64,000 nt of DNA from Cruorifilaria tuberocauda. Its lineage: Eukaryota; Nematoda; Chromadorea; Rhabditida; Onchocercidae. The notes beneath the pieces are model-generated. The model made no database searches. It worked only from the letters and a program-made list of their open reading frames with translations, and was not told where the DNA came from. The stretch spans positions 496,001 through 560,000 of the forward strand of contig JABVXU010000006.1 of NCBI GenBank assembly GCA_013365365.1, given 5' to 3'. Below, piece by piece: positions 13,995-24,803 of the stretch. Made by a program: the position numbers and the translations under genes. Positions within the stretch are counted from its first letter, which is position 1. The number at the start of each line of letters is the position of its first letter.

Positions 13995-16780
13995 TTATTC
14001 CTCACCAGTAACTTCTTTTTGTTTCTTTATTAATTTCTCCATTTCTTCCTTTAAAGCTTTCTCCAGTTTGACTTTTTTTTCGTTCAGAGTTTTCAAACGA
14101 TGGATGACTTGTAGTTCACCTTTTATTTCCATCGTTTTCTTCAATTTCCTGAAAAGATGAAGTTTTGTCAATTCAATAAATTCTTACTTTCAATCCATTT
14201 CAATATTTCAAATAAGTAAATCAACTTTATAATACAAGCTTCAGCAGCATTTTGGAATAAAAATGACTTTTTTTTCGCCAATTCTTTCCTTAACTGCATC
14301 AATTGCTTGGGAGATTTGGTGATGTAGGCATGATAAAGAACTTCACCGTCATCAATTCCTTCTTCAATTTTCGTTAACTGCAATGTCAACCGAGGGCCAA
14401 GTTCAATAAGTCTGAAAACATTTAATTCGCAAACCATCCTTTGGGAGTTTTGGTCCATTTTCAATGTTAGATAAACTAAAGACTAGTGTAAGAACTAAAA
14501 TAAATAAGATTTATTAAAATAAATAAAATTAATTACCTTATATTTGTTTTTTGCCCTTCTAAGCATCCTCGTGTTGTTAAACATTGCGGTAGTTTGACTT
14601 CTTTTTGTTCAAACTCATACTCACTTTCACTCAACTGACCTGGGCTGAAACATCCTAATTCAAATTTCTTCAATAAGTCTTTGACTTCCAAATAAAAGCT
14701 TTTTTCAAAAAACATACTTCAAAAAGTAATCTTCGATACTTTTATATTTCGACAAGTCCGGAATCTTGCTTTGAATTAGTTTCTTACTAGACTTGCTTAG
14801 TCCTGCAGGTACTGCTTTGATCGCACTAAAAAAAATTTTTTTTAAAGAATATGTAAAGAGACTAACTAATCAAAGTAATGAAGAATACTAATGTCTCAGC
14901 TGGATGGTGTCATCATCGACATTGTAGTTGATCAGGACACAGCGTCGAACAGTCGATAATTTCACCTAAACAAAAGAATTAAATATTTGTTTTAAATATT
15001 TGATTTGAATAAGAACAAACCCTATATACTTATTTATATTGTAATATTAAAAACTTATTTATAACAGGATCTTGAAATGATATTCCTATTAAAACAATTC
15101 CGAGTTAATTTTTGATGAAGAGAAATTTATTTTAAAACACATGAGAGTCAAGATCAGTCTCAAGAGACTTATAAAAATTAAAGTAGAGCGAACCGTATCA
15201 ACATTTACTGTTGGAAACATATTCTGGAACATAGATTGTACAAGTTGCAACTGTTGACCACATTTTGGATTGAAATTACTCATTACAAGAAGTGGAGCTG
15301 TAGTGAATAATCTTTGGAAATGCATTTTGTGCTTTGATGCCGAAATAATATGTCTTGCTAGCGCGTACTCTTTCACTGCAACAGTGTTAAAGAAATTAGT
15401 AAATTTTTGAGAGTTCTCATCATCCGCGGATTTTCTTATAGAAAACTAGAAAGACGGTAATACTGAAGAGATGCTGCCTGTAATCACTCGGTTTGCTACA
15501 GCATTTGATTGGCAGATAAACTTTTAATTATATTTTCCAAATTAGCGGAAGGTTTTAACTAGTAGAAGTTAAGGTTATGAATTAAGTAATTATGTCCACT
15601 ATACAGTTTAATGCGTACTGTACTGATGAAACCCAAAATTTTTGAAGAGTAATGCAAATCTGCTTCAATCTACTGATAAAAAAGTATTACTTGGTAAAAT
15701 GCTGACTTTAGAGTGATCAGTTTTACCTCGAAAAGTCAATGTTGGTCCCTGAGGAGATCGAATAATTCTTAGTGTTATCCAGTTGTCACCGCGAGTCAGC
15801 ACAAACAAATGTGTAACGCCAAGAACTATACCGTTAACGATGAAATCTTTTAGATTATTCCGTTTCATTACCTGAAATCCAAAAAAGGAAAGGAATTTTT
15901 CCAAATTAAAAAACTTGAAATTACAAACATTATTCTGTGATTTTTAAAAATGACTAAAATCCTCCCTTTTATTCCGTCAAGTAGGCAGCCTAACCCATCT
16001 AAACATAGTCAAAATATTATTAACGGCATCTCCTTTCGCTGAATAGTAATCAGCCTTGTTTATCGCTTAATAATCTCTTCACATTGAATTTCAAAACAAC
16101 ATAATTTTTGCTGTTTAAATTTGCAAAATAACGGAAATTCTGTTCAATAACTTGGGAGGAAATAAGCCTACTCTAAGCTTCGAAGCAGTAAAAGGCTCCA
16201 TGATGGCACGCATATCCTGTTCCAGAGAGCGTATAAACTGTCCAACTTTTCCACGATGAATGATGATGGAATGAGGTTCTTTCAACATCTTTCGTTCTGC
16301 CTCTTCATTTGACTTTTGTTTCATCATTTTTTCTTCACACTTTTCAAAATCAATAATACTCTGCAAATTTAAATGAAATGGAAAGTTTTGTATTAAGTGA
16401 TAGTCAACTAAACTAGACAATCACCTCTCTTATCTGCTCTACCAGCATAGTTGCGAACATTTTGTCGGCAATACCATTAGAAATAATTCGAGTGAGTTTG
16501 TAAGGTCATTAAACAACAATACTTCAAAATATCCAGATAACCAGTAAAAAAATTTTAGTAAAAACTCAAATTAAAATGCTCATTACTGGCATATTTGCAT
16601 TCTAGCGCGTAGCTTGATGTCAGAAACTTCTCATTCTTTTTATGATATAAAAGATTTTATCTCACAATCAAACATTATAAGTAGAATTAAACTTACGAAT
16701 TTTTTCTTCGTTTGTCTTGAAAATGGAAGCTTTTTCTTGCTGCAGTGACCGGCATTGCGATTACTTCGCTTTCTCTTCAT
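13995..16780 (-). CDS. lpd-6: Peter Pan/SSF1 ribosome-biogenesis factor (Brix domain)
   Basis: Nine exons on the minus strand: 16780-16697, 16360-16172, 15871-15727, 15375-15194, 14965-14889, 14825-14718, 14644-14537, 14411-14268, 14148-13995 (TAA). All phases agree, giving 396 residues. Hallmarks in order are a basic N-terminus (MKRKRSNR), EPHSIIIHRGKVG, LEQDMRAIMEPFTASKL, NNLKDFIV, GVTHLFVLTR, SPQGPTLTFR, PPLLV-like APLLVMSNF, SMFQNMFPTVNV, VRRCVLINYN, LRHYAIKAVPAGLS, LSESEYEF, IELGPRLTLQLTKIEEG and a Lys/Glu-rich coiled-coil tail. This is the Brix-domain order of yeast Ssf1 and human PPAN, nucleolar factors for 60S subunit assembly (family knowledge). An in-frame upstream ATG at 16846 would add 22 residues; 16780 is chosen because basic, PPAN-like sequence starts there. 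The gene is divergent with nduf-7 and convergent with lim-9. Confidence 0.95.
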
Positions 16781-17084
16781 TGCTTCCAACCCTTCAATAT
16801 ACGAATTCTTATGCGATAGCATAAAAAAGTAAAGCGGACGGTTCACCCCTGTTTACTCGACACCCACTCATTAGCCTTGGACATCTCGCCCGGCAAAAAA
16901 CTCTTTCAATCAGAGTCCGGGCTGCTACATTTCTCTGCAAATATTTTACGGTTGGCCGAAATTTTGTAATCATAATCTTATTCACAATTTGTGAGTTTGG
17001 CGACTGTGGACTGAGGTGTTTCTGCGATTGTGGAAATTGTTATTTTTGGTGAAGGAAGAGAGGACTCAAATGAGATGGATCTTG

Positions 17085-17249
17085 GATCACTAGTTGAAGT
17101 AATATAATTTTTAGCTCATTAACTGGAATGAGGCGTTCTTAGCTTATTAACTGAAATAAGACACATTTTGACTCATTAACTGAAATGAAGACTGATATTG
17201 GCTCACTGATTGAAGTGAAATAAATCTTCGCTAATTCATTGAAATGGGA
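17085..17249. repeat. Degenerate ~29-bp tandem repeat, six units
   Basis: Six related segments start near 17085, 17113, 17140, 17169, 17200 and 17229. Their shared core resembles CTCATTAACTGAAATGA, with variants such as CTTATTAACTGAAATAA and CTCACTGATTGAAGTGA. Spacing is 27-31 bases. It lies in the shared promoter region. Confidence 0.7.
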
Positions 17250-17665
17250 TAGCTTTTTGCATACTTGAATATGATGTTAAGTTCTAATCCAGCTTTTGGA
17301 CTAGAAATTGGAGACTGGGCTCAGAAAATGCTGAAAGAATCTCATTCCATCATCATTCATCCTGGAAAAAAGATCGGAAGTTCTCGTTTCACCTGAGCTT
17401 TTTTTAGATGATTAGAGAAAAAAAAAAGAATGTACGGGGAAAGAGTGAAAAGATGTGTTGCAGAGTTGAAGTATATCGCTCGGAACTGCGATGGGCCGCA
17501 TTTTAGCATTTGATTATTTTAATACTGTTTTGTTTGAATATTCTACACCTAACCTTAGTGACTTTGCAACTTGTATCTGAGAGCTCTTTGGGTGTTATTT
17601 ACAAAAATTTGAAACAGACCTTGCTTTGTGCCTCATATCCGCTTTACAATTTTATTGTCCATTTC

Positions 17666-17667
17666 AG
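17666..17667 (+). other. Splice-leader or 5' UTR acceptor of nduf-7
   Basis: The sequence TTGTCCATTTCAG ends here, 15 bases before the nduf-7 ATG. A pyrimidine-rich acceptor this close to the start is typical of trans-splicing in nematodes; a cis-spliced 5' UTR exon is the alternative. Confidence 0.55.
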
Positions 17668-17682
17668 GTGCATCCGTACAAA

Positions 17683-18601
17683 ATGATTAACAAAGCTAGA
17701 ATATTTTCAAATTTACGGCGGACAGTTGCAACGATAACTTGTCAAATTCGACAAAAATCGAGCACAGAGATAGGACCAACAAGTCCTATGGCACCAGCTA
17801 AAAAGGGGACTAGGCCGAAGGTTATTTTTAGTTAATATGATGAGCTATAAATAATGTCGCACAGAAGTTTATTTCGGTGTTAAAATCCGTTATTTATAGG
17901 GAATTTGGGGATTATTGGGTTCACCCTGGCAAGACCCCTTGCCGAAGGGCGAAATGGCTGTAACACGTTTGGATGATATAAATAATATGATCCATCGATG
18001 TTCCATGTGGCCGATGACTTTTGGATTGGCTTGCTGTGCTGTTGAAATGATGCATTTCGCTGCTCCTCGTTATGATATGGATCGTTTTGGCGTCGTTTTT
18101 CGTGCGTCTCCCAGACAGGTTTGCTATTTTACGTGCAACATGAAGAATTTCATTCTAGAATATTTTAGGAATTAGTATTTCTGATTGATATGTAGAAATT
18201 ACTCTCATTATAGTATTTTGGGTTTCAAATATAGGTAACACACAGGTTTCAAACAATTGTATTAATTTTAAAAATCCAAACATCTTTTGAACCAATTCTT
18301 TTTTTAGTCAGATGTCATGATTGTCGCTGGAACAGTAACTAATAAAATGGCTCCAGCAGTTCGACGAGTTTATGACCAGATGCCTGAGCCAAAATGGGTA
18401 ATCAGTATGGGTTCGTGCGCAAATGGTGGTGGTTATTATCATTATTCATATTCAGTGCTAAAGGGTGTCGATCGGATTATTCCTGTGGATATCTATGTTC
18501 CGGGATGTCCACCATCAGCGGAAGCGTTACTGTATGGTGTATTGCAGTTGCAAAAGAAAATTAAGCGAAAGCGAGAGGGTTTAATGTGGCATAGAAGGTA
18601 G
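17683..18601 (+). CDS. nduf-7: NADH dehydrogenase iron-sulfur protein 7 (complex I, NDUFS7/PSST)
   Basis: Three exons, 17683-17820, 17900-18118 and 18308-18601 (TAG), all phase 0, give 216 residues, close to the family's usual length. The first ~46 residues are Arg/Ser-rich and acid-poor, as expected for a mitochondrial presequence. The core then reads [97 protein letters not shown] and ends HRR. The CC pair, the GSC cysteine and the GCPP cysteine are the ligands of cluster N2, which passes electrons to ubiquinone in the peripheral arm (family knowledge). The eukaryotic introns and presequence show a nuclear gene of the host, not a bacterial nuoB. Confidence 0.97.
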
Positions 18602-18848
18602 TTTATTTATATTAGGTCTCCTAGATTCCTTTTTCTGTCTTCTCCAGTGATTGAAAACTCCAAAGATCGAGGACCTAACTTTAAGAGCCCATATTCCTTC
18701 TAAAGCCCATATTTCAATGCCCACATTCATACTCTTACCTGTTATCTCTAGATTTTAATCGAATTTGGGCAACTAGGAGACTGATATATTTGGGGTTTTA
18801 CTAGAATTGTATATCACGTATTTGTTTTCATGTTGTGATATGGTGTTA

Positions 18849-18854
18849 AATAAA
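18849..18854 (+). terminator. Likely poly(A) signal of nduf-7
   Basis: AATAAA lies about 250 bases after the nduf-7 stop. Confidence 0.4.
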
Positions 18855-19958
18855 ATATTGGCGAGAACTGTTGTTTATTTGATAAGAAGGAAAGGTCGTT
18901 GACCTGTCGACTTCAATGTCCGCGATAACTGTATTAGGCTCACTTGTGGAATTGTTATGAAGGCGAGGATGTTAGGATGTTGCGGAGTTTAAATACTCCG
19001 TGACGCTTACCATCTTCTCAGCCGAGATAATTTTCTTTAATTTCTCTTTTCTATTCGCATAGATTTTCTCCATGATTTTTATATTTTGCATAATGAGTGC
19101 ATTCTGGCTTTCTGACTGTCGGGACAATTTTATTTTATATATGTAAAATAAATGGATTCGATATTTCTTAAAAGAATCCTGGTCTTATTTCCACCTAATT
19201 TTTGTGAAGTATCTATTTTTAGAACGACGTTATGGCGTTGATTGTTGTGGAAAAAGACTAATTGTGTGAGAGCCCAACTGTAACTTCATAAAATCTCATA
19301 TATTTATAGCTTCGGGATTCTGTGAAGGCCGTTGCACTGTTATGCTGTTCTATTGTCCTAATTTCTTCCTTTTTTGAAATTCATTAGTTGTAGACGGAGC
19401 ATTTAAGTAATTTTTCTGGTTCCCCACTAGTTTCAGTGGTATTGCATTCCTCGCATCATTTGATTGTTGGGATAATGAGCTTGGTTCAAAATTAAAGTAG
19501 GATATCACTTAACAATTAGTCTATTTCTCCCAAGAAGATTTGGAGTTTTTCGAGGAGGTGAATTAAGACATTATTTTCGTATTTAAGTGTTATGAGTTTC
19601 GCAGTTTGGTATAGCAATAATAAAAAGCACAATAAGTTTCTAAAATATGACATATCAAAAGTAATGACACATGAAAAAATTATCTAACATTTGCATATTC
19701 CGAAACTTGAATATTGCTCAATAACTGTCGATTCATTTTCGTTGGGGAACTTTTCCATAGTAGTATACTTTGGCTCGATTATTATCCTCATTATTTCACC
19801 TTATTTACAAAGAATGGTGGGGGATCATTCCTTAAGTGAACTTGCAAAGCAAATTGTTGTAACTTCTAAAGGGACTGCAGAAAATTTAATTAATGGAAAA
19901 GTTGAGGTTAGGGCGCACTATTCCATGGATTGTGAGAAGCGTTTTTGATATTTTTTCC

Positions 19959-19960
19959 AG
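19959..19960 (+). other. Splice-leader or 5' UTR acceptor of gei-17
   Basis: TATTTTTTCCAG ends at 19960, 32 bases before the chosen ATG. The interval contains an in-frame stop (19963-19965), so it is untranslated and the ATG at 19993 is the first usable one. Confidence 0.5.
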
Positions 19961-19992
19961 CTTAAGTACTTCGTCATCGCATTCAATGGATT

Positions 19993-22900
19993 ATGGCTGC
20001 AGCCAATAGAGCTGAACTCGAAGCACTAGAAGTAAGTTTAGCATGCTTTTTCCACTCTTGTTTTTATTTTGGAGAGGAACGTAACTAACGTCTCACTCTG
20101 ATACTGAAATGCGGAAGATATTTCTAACAAAGGTTAGGAAGCCGAAATCTAATTTTCAAATTAGCCCAGATCAAGTGGGAATCAAAGTATTTATCTTCTT
20201 CGTTTTATACGATTGGAGATTGCATTATTTCAGGAATCAATTAACCAATTTTTTATTAGAGATAGCGTAGGGTGGATTTTGATATGCTATATGATACATC
20301 ATGTTTTGACCAGCGTCATTAAGAAAGCTGAAAACTAAGCGATTAAATTTGAAAAATGTGAAAAGAGAATAAATATCCTGAAAGTTTATCGAGTCTTGAA
20401 TCTGTAAAAGAGAGCGGGAAAATTATGCTGAGAAATATTACTAAATTTCTGCTTTTATCCAAGTAGTACCATTTGCTGTGATATATTGGCAGTGAAGGTG
20501 TGGGATGTATTAGAGAAAAGAATGGAAATGATGTGATGAAGATGACCTCTTCATCGACGTATAGCAATGCTTTTTTCATCTTTCTATTCAAGTTGACGTC
20601 TGTTACAGTGTAGATGGCATTTGAAAGTATGTGATCCTGATTTTTTTCTTTTGTTTAAACCAACAAGTTACAAATTAAATTCGTGTCATGGCTTACATAG
20701 TGTAGTGTCCAATCAGAAAATGCTAATCTCAAAGATTCAGTTAATTTGGGATGCAAGAATAATCCAGATATTAGGGATTTTCTCAGGTCTCATACATTTC
20801 TGTCCAACTGTGATATTTGCCATCACCGTAATTAGCTTACCGGTCGCATAGTTTTTGTGATCCCTTTTGTCGGTCATCACTTGCAACAGCACAACACCAG
20901 CATTCTACATTCACATTCATGCATCGGTGGATATGTTCCTTAAGTCCTGGCCAGTTTCTTTTCTTAAATTTTTTAAATTAGACTTAGATTTTTTTTTCAT
21001 TTAGGTTTTGATCAAAGCATCAAGAAATAAATCGATCGTTATTCTATACATATGTGAGAATGAGTGATCCTAAATATAAAAAATCCTTTTTCTGGGTGAT
21101 TCAAATATTGAATGCCATCATTGATATTAGTATCAAACTTATCGAAATACAGTTTAATGGAAAATTTTATATATCGATTCCACTATTAGAGAGATTGGTT
21201 TGTTGGATTCAATGATTTTATTGATTAATAAATATAGAAAACATTATTAGTTTTAATACTGTTCATAATTCTAGGTTCGAACCATGTTATTCCTGCAAAT
21301 ACGTCGTGGGACTTGATTTTCTTGGTAATCCTTTTTAGAAAATTTTCCATTTCTCCAGAAAAAACATCATTTTGCAGGCATCATTACAACAGTTCCGTGT
21401 GAACGAGCTTCATATTTTGTTGTCGTCATTCAAGTGTCCGAAATTAGGAAAAAAAACAGAACTTGTGCAGCGGTAAGTTCTTTCTTCATAAGGTTTTCCA
21501 CGATGACACGAAGTCTCGTAGTAACTGTTTTGGATAACTCCCTTCCGTAACATAGTCTAAGAATTGCAACAGTAATGCATCATTTGTTAAAATACTTTCA
21601 GGTGTATTAATTTGCTGCAAAACGCTCGAAATCAGGCTGCAGTAATACAGAAAATTCGCGAGATTAGTTCTAGTCGACGCTATAGTGCATCAAGCACATC
21701 TTCAGTACCCATGTATAATCATGTAGATGGTAACGGTGTCATGAATGGTTACAATCCTGTAATGACACTATCATCTGCACTGATGCAACAACAGTATATC
21801 AGTACACACAATCCGTTTTCATCACAAATGGTTCAGACTAGAAGTTTGAGCATTGCTGATTTACCATTTTATGATAAAGTTCGTCTCATGTTTAACTTCT
21901 TAACTGAATTTCTCATGATCAGATGGTATTAAGATTTTTCGGCGTTATATTTTAACTAACTATTGTCTTCAGCAACAAACATTACTTGAACTTTCTGAAT
22001 TGCCGGCGAATATATCAGGTATTCGATCAACATCTCGTTTGGCTTTTACATTTGCTATACCACCGAATATTATGCCACACATTGCTTATAGGTTTGTTCA
22101 ATGATTATTTCATGGTTCAAAAAAAATTGAACCTTCGGTTTTATAAATATTTCAGTACGGTTGAACTTATTTTAATTATGTATTTCAGAAATGAATCTAC
22201 GGCTTTGCCACGTATTGAATTACAACTACGATTCTTTTTATTGGACTACTCAGCTGAGCAACACGATGATTTCCCTCCTAACTGCAATGTAAAGATAGAC
22301 GATGTTCCGGTTACTCTTCCGGTGAATATGAAATTTGTATATACAATTGGTTTTTAAAGAAATCTCTCGTTCTCAGGAATGATAAATTGAAGGATCAGTT
22401 CATCGTTTATTTTAGGATTTCGCATGTTGTATTCTGGTTTTTGCTTCACAAATTTGGCTCTTTTTTTTTTTGCAGAATATCATCCCAACGAATAAGCCAA
22501 ATGCGGAACCAAAAAGACCGAGTCGACCGGTGAACATAACTCCTTACTGTCAGCCACTGCAAGATACCATGAGACCACATCGATTGGTAGTAGAATGGTC
22601 CGCAGATAAACGTTCTTGGACAGTCGGCATTTATGTCGTAAAAAGACTTACCTCTGATATATTGCTGTAAAGACTTCCATTTTAATTTTCATTTAGTATG
22701 TAAAAAATAAATTTTTGGTTAAATTAGATAAGTACATGCTTTTATCATCTGATTTGAATAATACAAATACTTTTGATTTCAATACTTGGAAAATAATGAA
22801 TTGGGGTGGAAATTTTGTGATTTTCAGACAGCGTTTGTTAGATAATCTCTCTACTCGCCGTGATGCCGAGGAAACAAAATGCGTGATTAGAAATCGTTTA

Positions 22901-24803
22901 TCTAGCGACGATGATGCAATACAAATGGAAACATTGAAAATGTCTCTGTTGTGTCCTGTAAGTGATCTTTTCTTTCAACTATTACCTCTTTCAGTTTCGC
23001 AATAAGCTTAATAATATATTACCGTCGAATAAAATGTTATCTTAGATCTCATTTTCTTCTTAGTCTCACTTATATTTTACATTCCAGCTTTCGAGCCATG
23101 TTTCGATGTACATTATTGATACTATATATAATAATGCAAAAGAGTATCAACAAAAAAAAAACGAGCTTGAAGATGACATATGTTTTTCAAATGATATTTT
23201 TGCTGGAGAAACTAAGTGCACATTAAATAAACCTGATCTTGCCGTGAATTCTAAATTATAGTCCATGAGATATAGGCTTTTTTAACTTGATTAGAATTTT
23301 TATTTAATTGCTTATCAGCGGCTAATTTATCCACTAATTATGCATGTTCGTCAAAAAGTGGATTGTGGTATTTTTGCAGCTTGGGAGAACGCGCATGTTA
23401 ATACCGGTGAAAGCATATGATTGCACACACTTGCAGTGTTTCGATTTATCAAATTTTTTAAAGATGAATGAAAAACGACCAACTTGGAAGTGCGCTGTTT
23501 GTAATAATGGTGCACCTTACAAGAAACTAATTATTGATGGGTATGTTGGGTTTTTTTGATTGAACACACTGGGTTTAGAACGCAGAATATTCTTTTTTTC
23601 TATTGAAACACTTGCATTGTTAGATTATTTACTCTTGCAACCCAATTTCAGCGCATTCAGATGAGAAAGATATGATCATATTCTAATAATAAAAATAATT
23701 TATTTTATTTTCTCTTCTTGGCATTGTAATTTTACAGAAATTTTTGACACCGGATTGACACATATGAAGATTTCAGCTATTTTGAAAGAATTCTGAAAGA
23801 TACAACTTCGAATATCACAGAAGTTGAACTGTTGCGTGATGGTGGTTGGCGACCAGTTTATGAGGAGGATAAATCTATTTCTGATAATGAGGAGGAAATA
23901 AGTTCTTCAAACGATTCAAAAAGTTGTTCTAAGAGCGTCAAGAATAGCTCATATCATAATGGTAATCGAATGAATGCAGTCGTAGATGATGTCATAATTT
24001 TAGACAGTGATGACGATGATGAGGTACTTTTTTAATCTCTTTGTTGAGGGTCCTTCTCTTATATCTTTTGTTGTAACCTTTATAAAGAGATTACAATGCC
24101 TAGCTTGTATTGTTTTTACTTATCTCTTGATCTTAGACCAAATTCGGACAATTTTTTTTATATTAGTTTTGATTTCATTTTTCAGGTATATAATATTTCT
24201 TTCAGAATAGAACTCTGTCTCTTTATCTGGTTTGCTTTTTTTCCGCAACGGTGGTAGTCTATCTGATGATTCAAAATTTTTTAGATTCTACAACAACTGT
24301 CGTCGCAAAATTCTATAACTAAAACTCAAAGAGAGAACGGCACTCCTTCGGTTGTATGTATCGATCTTGATGACAGTGATCCGGTGGATCTATCACCACA
24401 CACATGTCAGGCATCTCGCATATCATCCATCCCACTACCATTTAACAGTAGCACATCAATGGCGGCATCAACTTCATCCGCATCAGCAACTAGTATAGCT
24501 ATTGGAAGCTCTGCTCAGATTAGTGGTAGTCGTCCTATCGTGCACTACCAACAACAGCAACAGTCACCACATCCGAACCATTCAATGCAATATTTTCCGA
24601 ATTCCGCAGTATCATTAGTACCACCACCTGATACTGTAATAGCAGGTACTAGTAATGCCAATTACTTTCATTCTTTCGAACAACCGTATCCATACTATCA
24701 ACAGGATTTCAATACCCGTTTAATTGCTGAAGAACTACGACAATTTATGGCCAATATTCAGCAGTCAACAAGTGCACCCAATTTTCCTAGATACTCGTCA
24801 TAA
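19993..24803 (+). CDS. gei-17: PIAS-family SUMO E3 ligase
   Basis: Ten exons: 19993-20031, 21378-21472, 21602-21878, 21973-22091, 22189-22321, 22476-22666, 22828-22957, 23380-23540, 23777-24023, 24285-24803 (TAA). Phases agree throughout, giving 636 residues. The N-terminus is a SAP domain (FRVNELHILLSSFKCPKLGKK...LVQRCINLL). A PINIT-type domain runs from LPFYDKQQTLLEL through EPKRPSRPVNITPY to VVEWSADKRSW and YVVKRLTSDILLQRL. The SP-RING reads SLLCPLGRTRMLIPVKAYDC, THLQCFD and WKCAVC, with the expected Cys/His ligands. Two acidic SUMO-interaction motifs follow (DVIILDSDDDDE and VVCIDLDDSD), then a Ser/Gln-rich tail. PIAS proteins transfer SUMO from Ubc9 to chromatin and transcription substrates in the nucleus (family knowledge). 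The first intron is 1.35 kb. Confidence 0.95.

Larger units (their letters stand above)
16781..17682. promoter_or_regulatory. Divergent promoter region lpd-6 / nduf-7
   Basis: About 0.9 kb separates two housekeeping genes transcribed away from each other, so both promoters should lie here. It contains the ~29-bp repeat at 17085-17249 and ends with a splice acceptor just before the nduf-7 start. No TATA box can be assigned with confidence. Confidence 0.6.
18602..19992. other. Intergenic region nduf-7 / gei-17
   Basis: No exon was recognised. It holds the nduf-7 3' end (AATAAA at 18849) and presumably the gei-17 promoter, or, if the two are co-transcribed, an intercistronic spacer. An open frame from 19691 to 19948 shows no protein resemblance and is not joined in phase to gei-17. 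Confidence 0.55.

Noticed and set aside
16430..16510. Minus-strand protein-like stretch (LTRIISNGIADKMFATMLVE) as an lpd-6 exon
   Set aside because: There is no AG acceptor between the upstream stop and the stretch, and Peter Pan proteins have no such segment; exons 1 and 2 already join in phase 0.
17683..18601. Bacterial endosymbiont (nuoB) transfer as the origin of the complex I gene
   Set aside because: Two spliceosomal introns, a presequence and the nematode gene neighbourhood point to the ordinary nuclear NDUFS7 gene.
19691..19948. Open frame just upstream of gei-17 as an N-terminal extension
   Set aside because: It shows no resemblance to any family, and the exon it would join has an in-frame stop before the SAP-domain ATG.
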